From Phyto melanocephala (Eukaryota > Arthropoda > Insecta > Diptera > Rhinophoridae), in assembly GCA_941918925.1 (NCBI GenBank), contig OW799237.1:96445015-96509014 (forward strand): a DNA stretch of 64,000 nucleotides, read 5' to 3'. The notes under the pieces are model-generated. The model ran no database searches, was not told where the DNA came from, and worked only from the letters and a program-made list of their open reading frames with translations. The position numbers were made by a program, and so were the translations under genes. Positions within the stretch are counted from its first letter, which is position 1. Each line of letters begins with the position of its first letter. Shown piece by piece: positions 52,851-64,000 of this stretch.

Positions 52851-54260
52851 GAGACATTACAAAAGAAAAAAGAACAAGAAAACAAAACATGCGGTTTGTT
52901 GATAACTGGTTTAAAACCCCCCACTCCCCTGGTTTAACTATTTACCAGTTTAAGTGTGCTCTATACTTTCATACCTGAATACCTTGTATGCCTTAAAACT
53001 GCAGGACTAAGACAAATTTTCTTATTGTTTTCTTTTGTACTAGCTTATACGACTGTGTATTTGCATGACGTTGAAACAGTTTTTGTACTGAAACGTACTA
53101 CTCGGATGTTGTTTAATTGAAAATTATTAAAAAAAAAAAAACAAAAGGGTCTACTCATATACATTAAAAATTTATTTTTGTTTTTATTTTTCTATAGTTA
53201 CCATGTCAAACATAAAAGTAATTCTTTTTTTATGTGTAAGAGTACATGATATATTTTTTAAATATTTGGCTACACCTGACTCTTAATTGTCATGTTTTAG
53301 ATATTGGCAATTTAATATTGTAAATATTTATTTATTAAAACTTGAATTAATTAAAAAGAATAGTTTTCCTGCACGAGTAAAAATCAATATTGTGGTTTTT
53401 AAAAATTTAATTTATATTTTGATACCTTCTGATCAAAAGTCAAAATTATAGTTTTGGTTTTTTTTTAATTTTCTTTATCCTAAATTTCTAAATTTCCAGA
53501 ATATAAGGGTTTATAAAAAAAGGGATGAACAAAAATAAAAATTTTAATTTTTAAAATTAAAAAAAAAATGTTGACCTTAATATTAATAATTTCTTCTTTT
53601 CTGTTAATAATTTCTTTTTTCATTTAAAAATATATTTAATCTTTTTAAGAAAAATGCAATACCAACAATTCAAGGGACAATTTCAAGATACATTACACTT
53701 TTACAAATTAATATTCTGAATTTGACAATTAAACAGAACCATGGGTTATTAAAGCAAGTTTCATAAGGCAAGGAATATATCACCACTAATTTGTATTACT
53801 AATTTATTATAGATACTTGCACACATTCATTGAAGACCTGAACAGGATATCCAAGATTTTCAGTTTGCAGATAAAAGAAGTTCATAAGAAAAAGTATGAT
53901 TGTTCAGTAATTTACAAAAACGGGAACTAGATTTTAAGCAGAATAGGAAACGGTTTTTAAATAAATCAGATTTTGAAATTCCAAAAGTTTACCAGTTCTG
54001 AGGATTTTTGCAGATGGAGAATATTTAATACAAACACAAATTTTTAGTCTTTTTAACTCGGTATCACTGCATTAAATACACAAAAAACAAGGTTGTATTT
54101 CATAACATCTACTTAAAACGAAATCAAAAACGGGTTTTAAATAGTTTAAAGGATCATATTTTGTTTGATAAAAAAAACCGGGTTTAATCTTTAGTTTTAA
54201 CTTGTAAAAGAAAATTTTATATTAAAACCTTAATTGTGATAACACTATTTTACTCATTTG
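52851..54260. other. AT-rich DNA, no gene seen
   Basis: A/T homopolymer-rich DNA without a supported frame or element. Confidence 0.5.
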
Positions 54261-55215
54261 TTTTTATACCCGCCACCAAAAAAATGGTGGGGGTATATTC
54301 ATTCTGTTTGTAACACATCGAAATATCCACTTTAGACCCCATAAAGTATATATATTCTGAATCGGGGTTTAATTTTATGACGATCCAGCTATGTCCGTCC
54401 GTATCTCTGTCTGTTGAAAACACGATAGAGGTAGCACTTAAAAAGCTAGGGGCTCAAATTTTTTCAGAATCTAACTTATACACAAGGTTTGTTTGGATTT
54501 GAAAATGGGCTAAATCGGAATATTAGGAAGAGAGTTATAGCTTGTTAAGCAAAAGTAGGTCGAAAAAACCGTGTCCTTCGAACATCGAATAAAATGGAAT
54601 TAAGTCCAAACGCATTAACGTAGAGTCATGAAACTTTGAATATATATATCTCGAGTGAAAAAAATTTTTCTCCTCAAAAATTTCTTAAGTCTATGAATTA
54701 GGAAAGGAGATCAAAACGTACGTGCGGTGTATTTTTCGGTATATTAAAAATTCAAAACATAATATAACTGACAAAATAATATGTACAATTCAGAAAATTT
54801 TTCAAACATTGCTTTTTGTTCAAAGGCTTTGTTATAAAGGAAAATAAATGTCACACGCCCATATTTACGCCAACCTCCCAAATAACGTTTTATCTTAAAT
54901 TCATATAATTTCTCTATGAATAAAGATTTTGGAATAATAATGAACTATATTGAAATATTTATGTAAGTTGTATTCATTTGCAAAAACAAGTTCGACACGC
55001 CTACTTTAACGCCCACTTCTCAAGTTATCTACCGTTAATGAAATTTAAAAGCTCATAAAAATGACAAAATTAGAGGTACGATGATGAAATTTGCTAATTA
55101 TATCCTTCAAGTTAATATCATTGTTACGCTGGAAAACTTGGATGACACACCCACTTTAACGCCTTCCTCCCATTTAACCCTTTACCTTAAGTTCATATAT
55201 ATTCTTTACGGAAAA
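54261..55215 (+). mobile_element. Family B Helitron-like repeat, 3'-truncated (copy B4)
   Basis: Starts TTTTTATACCCGCCACCAAA and shares about 950 bases with B1-B5, including ACCCCATAAAGTATATA and a short GTCCGTCCGTATCTCTGTCTG tract. Similarity stops near GGAAAAAGTTGTTG, before the position of the nested mariner and of the TTCGGC end. Confidence 0.75.
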
Positions 55216-56339
55216 AGTTGTTGTCCAGAACGGTAAATAACAAAGACAAATTTAATATATCAAAAGAATTCGAGTGTTTTTCCTCAATATTATCTTCTCC
55301 TCTTTTATATTCTTTACATAGTTGTTCTTATTTAAAGTAAAAATCCGGTAAAATCTCTTGATCAGTAAATTACAAAACTTTAGTGGCTAAATAAAGTTCT
55401 TTCTCAGAAGCACCGCTACAGGTGGTGAAATATGAGATCCGGTCACTGTTTAATATACATTTTCATTTACACAAATATTTTTAAGTTTTTGCAATAAATT
55501 ATCGCGTTTCCAGTTTTTTACTATTTAATAATTCTTATATTACAATCATTAGAAAAAAATCTGCTAGAAAAAATACTTGTTTCTGTTACATTTCAAATAT
55601 TTGTGTCGATACATCTAGGGCCAGATGTCTGTATTTCTATACATGTATGAATACCCATTAAAAGCATTTGTGATGATCTTTAATGAAATTATATCATCAA
55701 CATATTCTGCCCTTTTCTTATGCTGCAGTTGCTGGTGTCTGTCTGTTGTTCTATGTTGTAGACAGATATATGAGTAAATACGTACAGTCTTTGTTGTCAG
55801 TGTCAAGGGTTGTTGATTAAATTATTAAGATTTTTAGAAAGATTAATTTATAGATTTAATATTTTTGGGGTTGCATTTTAAAAATCGTTATTAAATAACA
55901 TGTAAGAGGTGTTCATGAGCATCTAAAGTATTTTAACCTTTTTCCTTTTGTCCAACCTTTTAATATAATGAAAACGGACTTATATTAATTAAAAATAGCA
56001 ATGGCTTTTATGTAAATAGTTATTAATGTTTTGAGAAAAATTATCGTTAACATTTATGTAAGTAATGTTACAAAGTTTTGAATAAATAATGATTATTATT
56101 TAGGAAGCATATAACGAGGAGATGTATGTAATAGTAGTTAATAGTTTACTGAGGATTGGTTTTAAAAAACTAATTAAACCCATCACCACAGATTATAGTA
56201 GAGGTCATATACAGCAAGACATGTTTGTCTAAAATTTAACAACAAAAAACCAATACTTTTAGTTTGGTGCGGCTGTATGTAAGGAACATTTTAAGGTTTA
56301 AAACTACAAAACTACATTAAATAAAGAATCCATTAATTT
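55216..56339. other. AT-rich DNA, no gene seen
   Basis: No supported gene or element. A 63-codon minus frame at 55615-55806 shows nothing recognisable. Confidence 0.5.
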
Positions 56340-56699
56340 CCCAGCAAAGTAAGGCATGCAAAAGAAATAGTGAATACCTGAGTTCAACCCATGATGAAGT
56401 GGTTCAATTTAGGTTAAATATGCATGATTTTTACATTAACGTGTCATTGGAGAGCATGTGTTTATATGAATGTATTAAAAAATTTAACTAAATTCTAATA
56501 AGTGTATGGAACGCATGCACAGTAGATGAAAAGAAACCCATGCTTCATGAGTTAATAATGTCTGTTTACATGAAATGTTCAAGATTTTTTGCATGTATTT
56601 TGAAGCACATCACTGAAGCCCAACTATTTTGCACATATGAATTTGAAGTCTTGAAAAATGTTATTCACATTGAACTAGTGAAAAAAATTTTTTGCTGGG
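56340..56699. mobile_element. Possible MITE, CCCAGCAAA ends
   Basis: CCCAGCAAAG at the left and TTTTTTGCTGGG at the right give a short inverted repeat of nine bases, similar in sequence to the 16-bp ends of the element at 36253-36680. Repeated CATG-containing words inside (GGCATGCAAAAG, CCCATGCTTCATG) may be subterminal. Short ends make this tentative. Confidence 0.42.
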
Positions 56700-56808
56700 T
56701 TTTTTCTATCATATAAAAAAAAAAAAATAAGTTGGATTGGCCAAATTAAAATCATTTTTTTTTTAAATTTAAAAAATCATTATAGTAATTACTACTGAAC
56801 ATTGTGTA

Positions 56809-57197
56809 TAGGGTTACAACCAAAATAAGGCCCTATCACCACACTGTAGCCTATGTTGTGGTGAAACCGAAAAATGTTACCTAACGTCACTTCGGAACAA
56901 AAACGTTCCGCGTCGAAGCCGATTTCTGAAAGCCTTTAAGATTTTTTTTTATTTTTTCAAAATTTTTTATTTAATAATTATTTAACTATTTACATTTAAA
57001 AACTACCTTTGTTAAGTGAAATTACTTAATTTTTTAGAACTTACTGATCCCCAACTGAATTGCATTTGACGCGGAACCTTTTTTAACGATATCGAAAATC
57101 TAAAGATGCAGTTCTTATTTCTTTTTATGTACTACATGGTATGGATAGGGCCATTTGAAATTTTTAAAAATTGTAAAAAAGTTGTATCCCTATTTTG
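56809..57197. mobile_element. ~390-bp foldback element
   Basis: Three inverted-repeat pairs are nested in the right order: ATAGGGTTACAAC / GTTGTATCCCTAT (outer), GGCCCTATC / GATAGGGCC (middle, about 56831 and 57143), and AACGTTCCGCGTC / GACGCGGAACCTT (inner, about 56901 and 57070). The whole forms one long imperfect palindrome. Non-coding. Confidence 0.68.
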
Positions 57198-57484
57198 TAT
57201 TCAGTTTTTAATAACCCGATATTATTTATAGAATGCATTTATGGAAAAACTTTAAAAATTTAAAAAAATTTTCATATAATAGATCCAAGATAGATTAACA
57301 AGATAGTCGTATTCAATCAGCTAACTATCTTTTTATTGCCTTCACAAAATGTTCCAAGTTTTTGTTTCAGTAACTTGCCTGCATCTGTCAAACTTAACTT
57401 TTTTATTTTTTTTTTTACCAACAACAAATAATTCTCAGTTGCAGTTTGTTTTAAAAGTTATAAAGAATAACCACAACTAAATAC

Positions 57485-58141
57485 ATAAAATATTCTGATT
57501 TTATGAGTTGCTGTATTGTTGGCATAAACCAACGACTTCCATAGCCCTACAAAAAGTAATCCAGAGGCGAAAAACTTAATTTCCAAAGAGCAACTTAGCA
57601 GGACCACTTTTGAAATTAAAGTTGTCATCAAATTAATTGTGCAATACATTGTTAGGGTCATGTTATGTTATGCCGCCTTTTTTGGCATCAAATGTCGTTA
57701 ATGTTTAGCTGACTAATTTTTATAAACAAAAATTCAGTCAACATGGCCCGATAACGCTCGCCATTCGCTGTAACGGTAGTTCCTTGAAAGAAATAAGAAT
57801 GTATGATGCCACTAACCTGTAAACCGCATACAACAGTAAATTTAATGGATACAATAGTGATTATTTAACCGCTTAAGGTTTGTCCTCTCTACAAATACAG
57901 CGTAGCCATTTAACCAGAAATAAACTTCATCACTAAACACGTAGCATGGACGAAGTGCCCTATGAAATTTGCAAAGAGATTTATTTATTTTTTTTTAATA
58001 AAATTTACTCAATTTGGAAGCCTTGCTGTGACGTTAACTTGGCAAATCTTACAGAACAGAAATGTAAAAACAATTTGACATTTACAGCTGTCAAGCCATA
58101 GTAATTAATATTGATAGTTCCATGGGGATAGAAAATCACCC
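57485..58141 (-). pseudogene. Mariner-family transposase relic (minus)
   Basis: Right end ATAGGGTGATTTTCTATCCC (complement at 58122-58141) is a mariner-like terminus. In order on the minus strand: FSDEVYFWLNGYAV (first Asp block), a GLQVSGIIHSYFF-like segment, a decayed second-acid block, and VGLWKSLVYANNTAT (LWGYxKSLVYANKPAT). It reads like the 27571-28272 transposase but much older, with many stops. Confidence 0.7.
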
Positions 58142-59244
58142 TATTAATGTAAATTCTAGTAACACTACAGCCAACTATGTTTTAAGTTATTTATTCATTT
58201 AAATTTTACAATATAAGAAAAACTAATTTTTTCTTTTTGAAAATAATATCTCTGAAACAAATTGAATTATACATATTTAATTTTTCTTGTGTAAATTTTT
58301 GTTTAAAAAGTTTGTTGTTCTTAGTTATTAAATGCAGTTACTACTTTCACACCCTCTATGATTCTTCATAGATAGTGGTTGTTGTTGTTGTTGTTTTTCA
58401 CTTGCTGTTGCTGAAAGTGATAAACTTAAAAATTCAATTAAAAATGACGACGCAATATCAAATTTCGCGATTCTTTCCGCAATTCTATGATTGTATGTTT
58501 GCATTAATGCGTGTGTGTGTGTGTGTGTGTGTTTACTATATACATATTTTCCCATCCTCATAAATGTAAACTTTTTTGTTATTTATTTATTTTTCATGTA
58601 GTTTTTTTCTTTTTGCGAAAAAGTTCATTAAATGTTTTGCAGTGATTTTTGTTCATTGCCAAAACAAAAACAACATTTATTTTTGTTGTTTCTTTTCTCC
58701 TACTTGTTTTTTCGCAGTTTCATTTGCACTCTTTGATAATGTGCACGATATTTGTGCGTTCGTATGTGTAAGAATATTTAAAAATTATGAGTGAAAGAAA
58801 ATGAAATGAAAAATAACATTCAACATAATTTGATTAAAAAGTTGCACTAGCAGCAACATTGTATGAGCATATTATTTATGTATGTATGTGCGTGTTAGCA
58901 TGTTTTTATCACCTACAAACATTCATACTAATATTAAGGGGATTGCCGATGAAGTTTTTTTTTAAACTTAGGAAAAAACAACTTTCAAGTTCACTAATGA
59001 ACTACATCATCTAAGACTATGAAGAGAAAAATCTGTAGATAATTTTTATAGTTATAATCCTAAAACTGAAATACATTCTAAAAATTTTTATGATGGTGTA
59101 TAAATTCAACGATTTAGAATAAAAAAACATAGGTTAGATTGTAAAAGTAAGGCATTAAAAAGCACAAAGCCATAATAGATATACACGTATGTATGTTCAA
59201 ATTGGCATAATGTTTGCTTTAAGGAGTAAAAAATTCCCCTCTTA
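58142..59244. other. AT-rich DNA with a (GT)n microsatellite, no gene seen
   Basis: (GT)12 at about 58509-58532; the His-Thr repeat frame over it (58328-58561 minus) is an artefact. Also TTG repeats at about 58379-58395. Nothing else recognised. Confidence 0.55.
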
Positions 59245-59545
59245 GAGCAATAATCTCAATCTCATTCAATATATCGACTGGGTCAAAAACCCAGTGAATT
59301 CTATGTTATTCCTTAGGGAGTTCCAATTTGTATTCTTTAGGATTTTCAAATTAAGCATACAGTCCACGTAAAAGTTTTCACGTTCAGCACACCTCAACGC
59401 AGTACACTGACACAGAAAGTGTTCCATAGTCTCATCATCGCATGCTCTACATGTTGTGTCATCCAACAGTACTATGTGAACTACATGAGTTCTGTGACCT
59501 GTTACTACACTTATTAATCTATTTCGGTTTCTCAAGATTGGGGTA
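59245..59545 (-). pseudogene. 3' end of Jockey-type non-LTR retrotransposon
   Basis: The minus strand encodes LISVVTGHRTHVVHI, then TCRACDDETMEHFLCQCTAL and a tail with NNIEFTGF. The TGH and C-x2-C...H-x4-C cluster repeats the pattern of the fragment at 2681-3095, so both derive from related Jockey-type elements. About 89 codons remain open; everything 5' is missing. Confidence 0.75.
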
Positions 59546-60356
59546 ACCCCTTAGCATATTCGACACTATATCGACAGTATTATTTTGTCAATATCTCATG
59601 TGTTCTTCCATTTCCTAAGCTTTAAGTTTTTTGCAACTTTCGAAGGTCTTTAGCAGATTCCAAAGTGTTAGTACTCAAAAACTATCCCACTTTGTATAAT
59701 TTATCGGCTACTTTGTTTCCGAATTTATAATGAGGGATTGGTATTCATATTATGTATTGATGTTTATAATTTGAATGCGAGTTTATCTCACTCTTGCAAT
59801 GCATGATACTCTGCACCATAATAAAACTTTTTAGTATTTTTACTGCTTGTTTCTGCTGTCAGTGTTTCCGAACTCATTCTGCTGAAAAGCCATTGAATGG
59901 ACTTTGATAACACAGGATATGGCTGTAATTTTATCTCGAAATACTTGCAGTATCAAAGTTTTATACCAAAAAGAAAATTATTTTAAAATAGTAACAGAAA
60001 GTTGATGAGCAAAAATACAAGTATCGACACAACAGAAGATGCTGTACAAAATAAACTACACTAACAACGATATCAGAATTTATCTTATAAATTATTCAAA
60101 CCCTATTCACATATTTCCGTATTTTATTATAGAGAGTATTTCTAAAAAAAAATTCATTGTTATCCTGGCAACCCCTTTTACTACTTGCTAAAAGAAAGTG
60201 AGTAAAAAGCTTATCGCCTGTATGTCTGTTAGGCTGTCTGGTAGTTTTTTGTGCTGTGGTTTAACGGTTAAAAAATGTGGTAGAAAAGTTTTTAAAAAAT
60301 GCTAATGGTAAATTAAAAATTAAAAAAGCGCCACACAGACAAACTCTCAGATAAAG
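59546..60356. other. AT-rich DNA, no gene seen
   Basis: No supported feature before the mariner relic. Confidence 0.5.
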
Positions 60357-60881
60357 GTGTTTGTAGTCGTGATATTGTCATGTTATAATTTCTTGAAAAT
60401 AGTAGAAATTATTGTACGTGGTATGTGGTTTCAGCAGGACGGAGCCACTGCCCATACTGCCCGAGACACAATGGCACTTTTAAGTCAACATTTTAAGGCG
60501 AATAATTTTCAGAAATTCGGAAATTATTTGGCCAGCGCGATCGACAGATTTGACAACACCCGACTATTTTCTTTGGGGTTATTTGAAGGAGCGAGTGTAT
60601 GAGAACAAGCCAGAGACAATCCTTGAACTCAAAGCAAACATTGTTGCAGAAATTCGAACGCTACAGCCACAAGTTTTGAAAGATGTTATGGAAAATGCTC
60701 TAAAAAGAGCCCATCAGTGCGAAGCCGAAAACGGTGGTCATTTAAGAGACATCATTTTTCATACTTAGTGTAAAAAAATTTCCCTTTTGTATATTATATA
60801 ATCTGAAAGATAAAATAAAAAATTAATAAACGAAAAGGTTATTAAACTTTTACACCCCTTGGTTTCTTTTGGCCCACTCTG
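60357..60881 (+). pseudogene. Mariner-family transposase relic, 3' half (plus)
   Basis: Encodes MWFQQDGATAHTARDTMALL (second Asp), FKANNFQKFGN, then after one frameshift near 60530 PARSTDLTTPDYFLWGYLKE (third Asp in TTPDY), RVYENKPETILELKANIVAE, VLKDVMENALKRAHQCEAEN and HLRDIIFHT with its stop at about 60768. Right end AGAGTGGGCCAAAAGAAACC (complement) ends at a TA near 60882. The 5' half including the first Asp is missing. One of the least decayed mariner relics here. Confidence 0.82.
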
Positions 60882-61003
60882 TATTACAAAATAGGGTTAT
60901 CGGTTTTGACCAGAAGCAAACTAGGTCCATTTTGAAAACAATGAATTGCGAATAAGGACATGAAAAAATAGCAAATAAAGCTCAAAGTTAGAACATCATT
61001 CTG

Positions 61004-61250
61004 TGTACAGAAAACAGTATCGGTTGTGCGTACCTCAACTGTTGCCAATCGCACAGTTTAGTTGTAATGGTAGAATTTTACGGTTGTATCTACAGAATTC
61101 CGTTTCGGAATATAAATATGTAGTCAGCATTAATCAATTATGCTTCTTGCAATAATAATTTTAAAATCACAGATGAAAAGTTTGATTGTGGGAACTGAAC
61201 TATTCGATTGGTAATGAATGTGATTTTCTGTTTTCTGGGCGTATAAACAT
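61004..61250. mobile_element. MITE, second copy of the 16600 family
   Basis: Left arm GTACAGAAAACAG ... TTGCCAATCGCACAGTTTAG; right arm AACTATTCGATTGGTAATGA ... TTCTGTTTTCTGGGCGTA. Internal landmarks (TAGTTGTAATGGTAGAATTT, CTTCTTGCAATAATAATTTT) match the 16600 copy (TAGTTGTGATGGTAGAAATC, ATTCTTGCAATATAAATTTT). Confidence 0.66.
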
Positions 61251-62091
61251 CATTCTAAAAGTGTAAGCATGTATTATGATTATCTGGCAATTCATTATAA
61301 AAATCTGAAATATTAAAACGAGCTTCAATATGAACTACATTATTTAAAAGAATTAATTTTATTTAATCAGATACCAAACTGTACGTTTTACCACAGATCA
61401 GTATTACTACAGAGGAAATGATTATATAAGTAAGTCAGGCATTGTAAAATACTTTCTAATGCAACAGGTAAAATTTAATATTTGTTGATAAGTCATTTTA
61501 GTGTAAAACTGTAATTTTATAAGTGATCAAGTTGACCCGTGTTGAACTTTACAGATGTAGTAGGTAAGAGTAAATTAATTGACTAGACCCCACTATGTTG
61601 CGGAATATCCTTTACTGATCTAATCAGTCATAAAGGGTATAGAAGATTGCAGAATGGCTAACAAATAACGGGCAATAACATTTTACTTTAGAAAATCCCA
61701 AATTCGATTTTGAGACTCTCCCATAGAGATCCATCCACCTCAGGCAATACATAGTGTTGTGCAGTAGACCATAATACTATGCAGGGCAAAATAAAGGAGA
61801 AAACTGTGCCTAAAATAAAATTTTTTGCCTAACGTAGGGGCTCGCCTTAAATATTTTTAGTGAAACCTTCTGCACTTTCAGTCGATATTTTTAATTGTAA
61901 CAAATTTATGTTTGTTTCTGAGATCTTACAGATCTTAGTACCTACTGCTTTGATGTAACACCGTATTATTAGGAAAGTAAAGCTTGGAAAAATTCACCAA
62001 ACTTTTGATAAGGATATATTTAAATAATTGCAGCAAAAATATTTTACCCATTTCCTTTGTTGAAATTTTAACGCCGAACGTAGGGGTCTTC
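61251..62091. other. AT-rich DNA, no gene seen
   Basis: A hairpin, TATCCTTTACTGA ... TCAGTCATAAAGGGTA, lies at about 61607-61641. No other feature supported. Confidence 0.45.
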
Positions 62092-63958
62092 TTTTTATAC
62101 CCGCCACCAAAAAAATGGTGGGGGTATATTCATTTTGTCATTCCGTTTGTAACACATCGAAATATCCATTTTAGACCCCATAAAGTATATATATTCTGAA
62201 TTAGGGTTTGATTTGATGACGATCTAGCTATGTCCGTCCGTCTGTCCGTCTGTTGAAAGCACGATAGAGGTCGCACCAAAAAAGCTAGGGGGCTCAAATT
62301 TTGCCAGAATCTTTCTTATAGACAAGGTTTGTTTGGTATTGAAAATGGGCTAAATCGAAATATTAGGAAGAGAGTTATAGCTCGAAAAGCAAGAGTAGGT
62401 CGAAAAAACCGTGTCCTTCAAACATCGAATAAAATGGAATTGTGTCCAAACGCATTAACGTAGACTCATGAAACTTCGAATATATATTTCCTGAGTAAAA
62501 ACAATATTTTTCCCCGAAAATCATCTAAATCTATGTATTAGGAGAGGAGTTATCGATCAAAATGTACGAAAATTTATACCGCACAGTGTACTTTTCGGTA
62601 TATTTAAAAACAAAAACGTCATAAAAGCAACAAAATTAGATGTACGACTCTGAAATTTTGCATACTTTGCTTTTTGGTGAGAGGCTTTTCTGTAACGGAA
62701 AATCAATATGCCACGCCCACTTTTACGCCCACCTCCCATATAACGTTTTACTCAAAATTCATATAATTTCTCTATTAATAAAGATTTTGGAATTATAAAG
62801 GGCTATATTGAAACACCTAAGTTGTACTCATTCGCAAAAATAACTTTGACACGCCTACTATAACGCCCACTTTTCACGTAATCTACCGTTAATGAAATTT
62901 AAAAGCTCATAAAACCGCCAAAATTAGAGGTATGATGATCAAATGTGCTACGTTTTTCCTTCTAATCAATGTTATTGTTGTGCCAAAAAGTTTAGGTGAC
63001 ACGCCCACTTTAACGCCTACCTCCCATATAACGGTTTATCTTAAATTCATGTAATTTCTCTATTTACAAAGTTTTTGGGAAAATAAAGGACTATATTGAA
63101 ATATTTAACTTTAATTTGTTAGCAGAAACTTTATTGACACGCCTACTTTACGCCCACTTTCATTGAAAAACTACATTTATAAAAGCATTTCAGTAGCATA
63201 TCGAAGTTATAAAGGGTGGTTAAATTTTAAGGACCGATGTTGGCAAATTATTTAGGATATTATTAGTATTTCTTTTTGCAATTATAATATTTGTATGGTT
63301 CAATTATGTATTTAACAAAATATCGGCCAATTGGCCCCCCATCTTTGGCGCCACTCCTCTATCTGATGGTCCAAATTTTCAATGACAATGTTGATGCTCA
63401 ATTGTTGGGCATGTTGATTAGGCGAGGTTGACTGCTCTTTTGCCACACTATCGCAAAAACCAGCACTGGTTCCCATTCAACGAACTAAGAAGGCATTCAC
63501 AGATTTTCTAACATTTTATACAGACCTGTTTTGCAGAAATTTAAATATTTTTTACCAATCTCCCGATTGTGGATGAATTTAAACGATTATGTTGATCAAA
63601 ACAATTACGAAGTGCACAAAATGCATTTTGATTTGAACGCCCATTTTTATAAAAAACCTGAATAACTTTAAAGCGTTGCTCATTTGCGTATCTTTTCGCG
63701 GATCAAATTGAATAAGTTTGAGATTGAGAAATGTCAAATGAAATGCAGAAAACAAATTTAAAGATTAGGTGTAGTTCACTTTCAACATGGGCCCTTAAAA
63801 TTTAACCACCCTCTACAAAGAAAGTGATACATATTTTATTATAAAGAGATTATTCCATAGCGATTAACAAAATAATAAATTTTGTGCTTTAAATGTACAC
63901 AAAATTGGTGGTGGGTATAAAAGATTCGGCACAGCGGAATATAGTGCTCTTACTTGTT
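62092..63958 (+). mobile_element. Long Helitron-like/DINE-type repeat (family B, copy B5)
   Basis: Starts CTTTTTATACCCGCCACCAA and ends GAATATAGTGCTCTTACTTG. The (GTCY)n tract is at about 62235-62253. Very similar to B3 over its whole length, including the nested mariner. The 3' palindrome has one substitution (TTCGGCACAGCGGAA). Confidence 0.8.
63212..63813 (-). mobile_element. Internally deleted mariner-like element nested in B5
   Basis: TA|AAGGGTGGTTAAATTTTAAG at the left and the complement of GAGGGTGGTTAAATTTTAAG with TA at the right (63814-63815). Same relative position as in B1-B3. Confidence 0.62.
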
Positions 63959-64000
63959 AATTTTACATCAATTTCCCTTACAACCAAATCGAGACCAAAG

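Noticed and set aside
58328..58561. Minus-strand frame with a His-Thr repeat
   Set aside because: Translation of a (GT)n microsatellite.
1..64000. CRISPR arrays, operons, prophage or bacterial genes
   Set aside because: Regularly spaced repeats are TE-internal tandem units; the gene structure, base composition and repeats are those of a fly nuclear genome.

Overview
This is AT-rich, gene-poor nuclear DNA of a fly, most likely a calyptrate (blowfly or house-fly type). The host is inferred from three things: the dominant repeats resemble the dipteran mini-me/DINE-1 Helitron-like class with a (GTCY)n microsatellite core; a tRNA-derived SINE ends in CCTAA units; and many relics are mariner/Tc1, piggyBac, Helitron, Jockey-type and Transib-like elements. 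No prokaryotic features and no rRNA or true tRNA genes were seen.

Only one convincing intact host gene is present. It is a single-exon minus-strand gene at 34326-35369 encoding a 347-residue coiled-coil protein with a C-terminal IQ motif, which I read as the axonemal dynein regulatory complex subunit DRC9/IQCG. A poly(A) signal lies six bases past its stop codon. A second, badly decayed reading frame at 13395-13850 keeps one frame for about 95 codons despite five stops; I could not identify it.

Layout. 1-3.1 kb: AT-rich DNA, a non-autonomous Helitron with 140-bp tandem units, and the 3' end of a Jockey-type retrotransposon. 3.9-10.2 kb: one short and two long Helitron-like repeats, the long pair in inverted orientation. 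10.4-20.2 kb: Helitron ends, small inverted-repeat elements, an unidentified pseudogene and three mariner relics. 20.6-22.4 kb: a Transib/RAG1-like transposase relic whose acidic tail is split by a hAT-like element with an exact 8-bp target duplication. 22.5-26.1 kb: another long repeat, a MITE and a mariner relic. 27.0-28.7 kb: a foldback mariner derivative nested in a second mariner. 29-31.7 kb: an RTE/L2-type retrotransposon fragment and a TTAA-flanked piggyBac relic. 33-37.9 kb: the DRC9-like gene with MITEs and repeat fragments. 39.0-40.5 kb: a second, internally deleted piggyBac. 40.9 kb: the SINE. 42.5-44.2 kb: a MITE pair and a composite repeat. 46.5-52.9 kb: six mariner/Tc1 relics. 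54-64 kb: two more long repeats, foldback elements, two mariner relics and another Jockey-type tail.

No operon, CRISPR array or defence system is present. The features do not form a pathway; the window is mainly a record of repeated, nested transposition around one ciliary/flagellar gene. The most unusual items are the RAG1-like relic, the mariner whose 5' end has been replaced by an inverted copy of its own 3' end, and the Helitron-like family that carries the same internal mariner in all four full-length copies.
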